The position numbers were made by a program, and so were the translations under genes. From NCBI GenBank assembly GCA_032111745.1, contig JAULUH010000207.1, forward strand, positions 1 to 13,511: a stretch of DNA of 13,511 bases, given 5' to 3'. Shown here in pieces: positions 12,638 through 13,511 of the stretch (within the stretch, counting starts at the first letter, position 1; each line of letters starts with the position of its first letter). Source of the DNA: JAULUH01 sp032111745 (GTDB lineage Bacteria; Chloroflexota; Anaerolineae; JAAEKA01). Under the pieces are notes generated by a model. It saw only the letters and a list, made by a program, of their open reading frames with translations, had not been told where the DNA came from and did no database searches.

Positions 12638-13511
12638 GTGGGCAAGAAGTTCGGTGTGTTGTTGGCGCTACTGGTGTTGGCCAGCCTGCTGGTAGCAGCC
12701 TGCCAACCGGGAGCGGTCGAGGTTCCCCCGCAAGCCGCCGAGGTGGTGCAGGAGGCCGCTACGGTAGTGGAGCAGGCGGCAGGGGCTGCGCAGGAGGCCG
12801 TCGAGACGGCGGCGGCTGAGCCGGCCATCGTAGAGGACGTGACCCTGGCGATCGAGCATTTCAGCATCATCGAGGGGACAACCTGGTCCGGAGCTCACGA
12901 CCGCGCCGGCAAGCGGCTGGCCGAGAAGTATCCAAATGTTCAGTATGTCTATCGGGAAGAGGTAAGCCCAGATCTGTCGGTGCCTTACGCCGAGGAGATG
13001 ATTGCCACGGACAGCGCTGACATCGTGGTGGGTAACGCCGAGTTCATGGGATTGCCTCTGAAGGACATTGCGGACACGTATCCCGATGTGCGATTCGTGT
13101 CCATCGTGGCCAGCGACCTAAGCACCAAGGAGAATTTCCTGCGCATCTTCCCGCGCCAGTACCAGGCGCTGTACCTGGAGGGACTGATCGCGGGGGCGCT
13201 GACCGAGACGGGCAACATCGGCGTCGTCTCGGCCTTCCCCACTGTGCAGGTGATCCGGCGCACAGCGGGCTTCTACCTGGGGGTGCAGGATGCCGCCGAG
13301 TTGCTGGGCAAGGACATCAACGTGTACGTGAAGTACGCAGGCGACTGGTTCCTGCCGCCCGAGGAACGGGAGATCGCCACCACCCTGGTGGACCAGTACA
13401 AGGTCGACGTGCTGACCCAGCAGACCGACTCGGGCTCGCCTTTGGATGTGGCCCAGGAGAAGGGCATCTGGTACGTGGGCAAGGACATGGATGTGGTCGG
13501 CGAGTACGGCT
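12638..13511 (+). CDS. BMP/PnrA-family nucleoside-binding lipoprotein (3' truncated)
   Basis: A GTG at 12638 with GGAGAGGAG upstream starts a frame open to the window end (291 codons visible). MGKKFGVLLALLVLASLLVAAC is a lipoprotein signal peptide with lipobox V-A-A-C and lipidated C22. Residues 23-66 form an Ala/Glu/Val-rich linker, typical of Chloroflexota binding proteins. From about 67 the basic-membrane-protein (Bmp/PnrA) fold begins, with a WSGAH-type opening, GNIGVVSAFPT near 190-200 (family GFVGG-FP), GFYLGVQDA and DVLTQQTDSGSP. The family supplies purine nucleosides or related ligands to an ABC importer, anchored outside the membrane. The permease and ATPase genes would be expected downstream, outside the window. 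Confidence 0.9.
   Translation, partial: MGKKFGVLLALLVLASLLVAACQPGAVEVPPQAAEVVQEAATVVEQAAGAAQEAVETAAAEPAIVEDVTLAIEHFSIIEGTTWSGAHDRAGKRLAEKYPNVQYVYREEVSPDLSVPYAEEMIATDSADIVVGNAEFMGLPLKDIADTYPDVRFVSIVASDLSTKENFLRIFPRQYQALYLEGLIAGALTETGNIGVVSAFPTVQVIRRTAGFYLGVQDAAELLGKDINVYVKYAGDWFLPPEEREIATTLVDQYKVDVLTQQTDSGSPLDVAQEKGIWYVGKDMDVVGEYG

Overview
The window is GC-rich bacterial DNA. Its gene content points to Chloroflexota, probably an Anaerolineae-like lineage: a STAND ATPase with TPR repeats, a DUF4386 remnant, a SnoaL-like protein, a BMP-type lipoprotein with an Ala/Glu-rich linker, and a ParB-like regulator. The assignment rests on family repertoire and style, not on a marker gene. No rRNA, tRNA, CRISPR array, transposase or phage gene was seen.

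Region 1 (1-3550, + strand) is a run of metabolic genes: the 3' end of an unidentified gene, a PIG-L/LmbE-type zinc deacetylase, an alpha/beta hydrolase, and a uroporphyrinogen-decarboxylase-superfamily protein with the H-x-C...C zinc motif of the MtaA-like methyltransferase branch. Two oddities lie here. Three tandem 50-bp copies of the deacetylase gene's own 5' end form a chain of micro-ORFs, each joined to the next by an ATGA stop/start overlap. A perfect 51-bp inverted repeat with a third, decayed arm fills the gap before the hydrolase gene.

Region 2 (3638-6602, - strand) holds small accessory genes. They are an FMN split-barrel (pyridoxamine-oxidase-like) protein, an Fpg/Nei-family protein lacking the catalytic N-terminal proline, a frameshifted DUF4386 remnant, a REP-like repeat, a SnoaL-like protein, and a pentapeptide-repeat protein with a C-terminal membrane anchor.

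Region 3 (6603-11753, + strand) starts at a divergent promoter region and holds the most unusual content. A 1347-residue protein joins an N-terminal phosphotransferase/kinase-like domain (TCAD9-like) to a STAND ATPase and a long TPR-like tail. A second gene follows 16 bp later and encodes a NUDIX-like protein whose NUDIX box seems split by an insertion. I infer a two-gene signalling or conflict module of the NTP-dependent type.

Region 4 (11785-13511) has a convergent ParB-like gene (- strand) and, after a 358-bp intergenic stretch with promoters on both strands, the start of a BMP-family nucleoside-binding lipoprotein gene (+ strand). The latter is preceded by a perfect-consensus sigma-70 promoter and runs off the window end.
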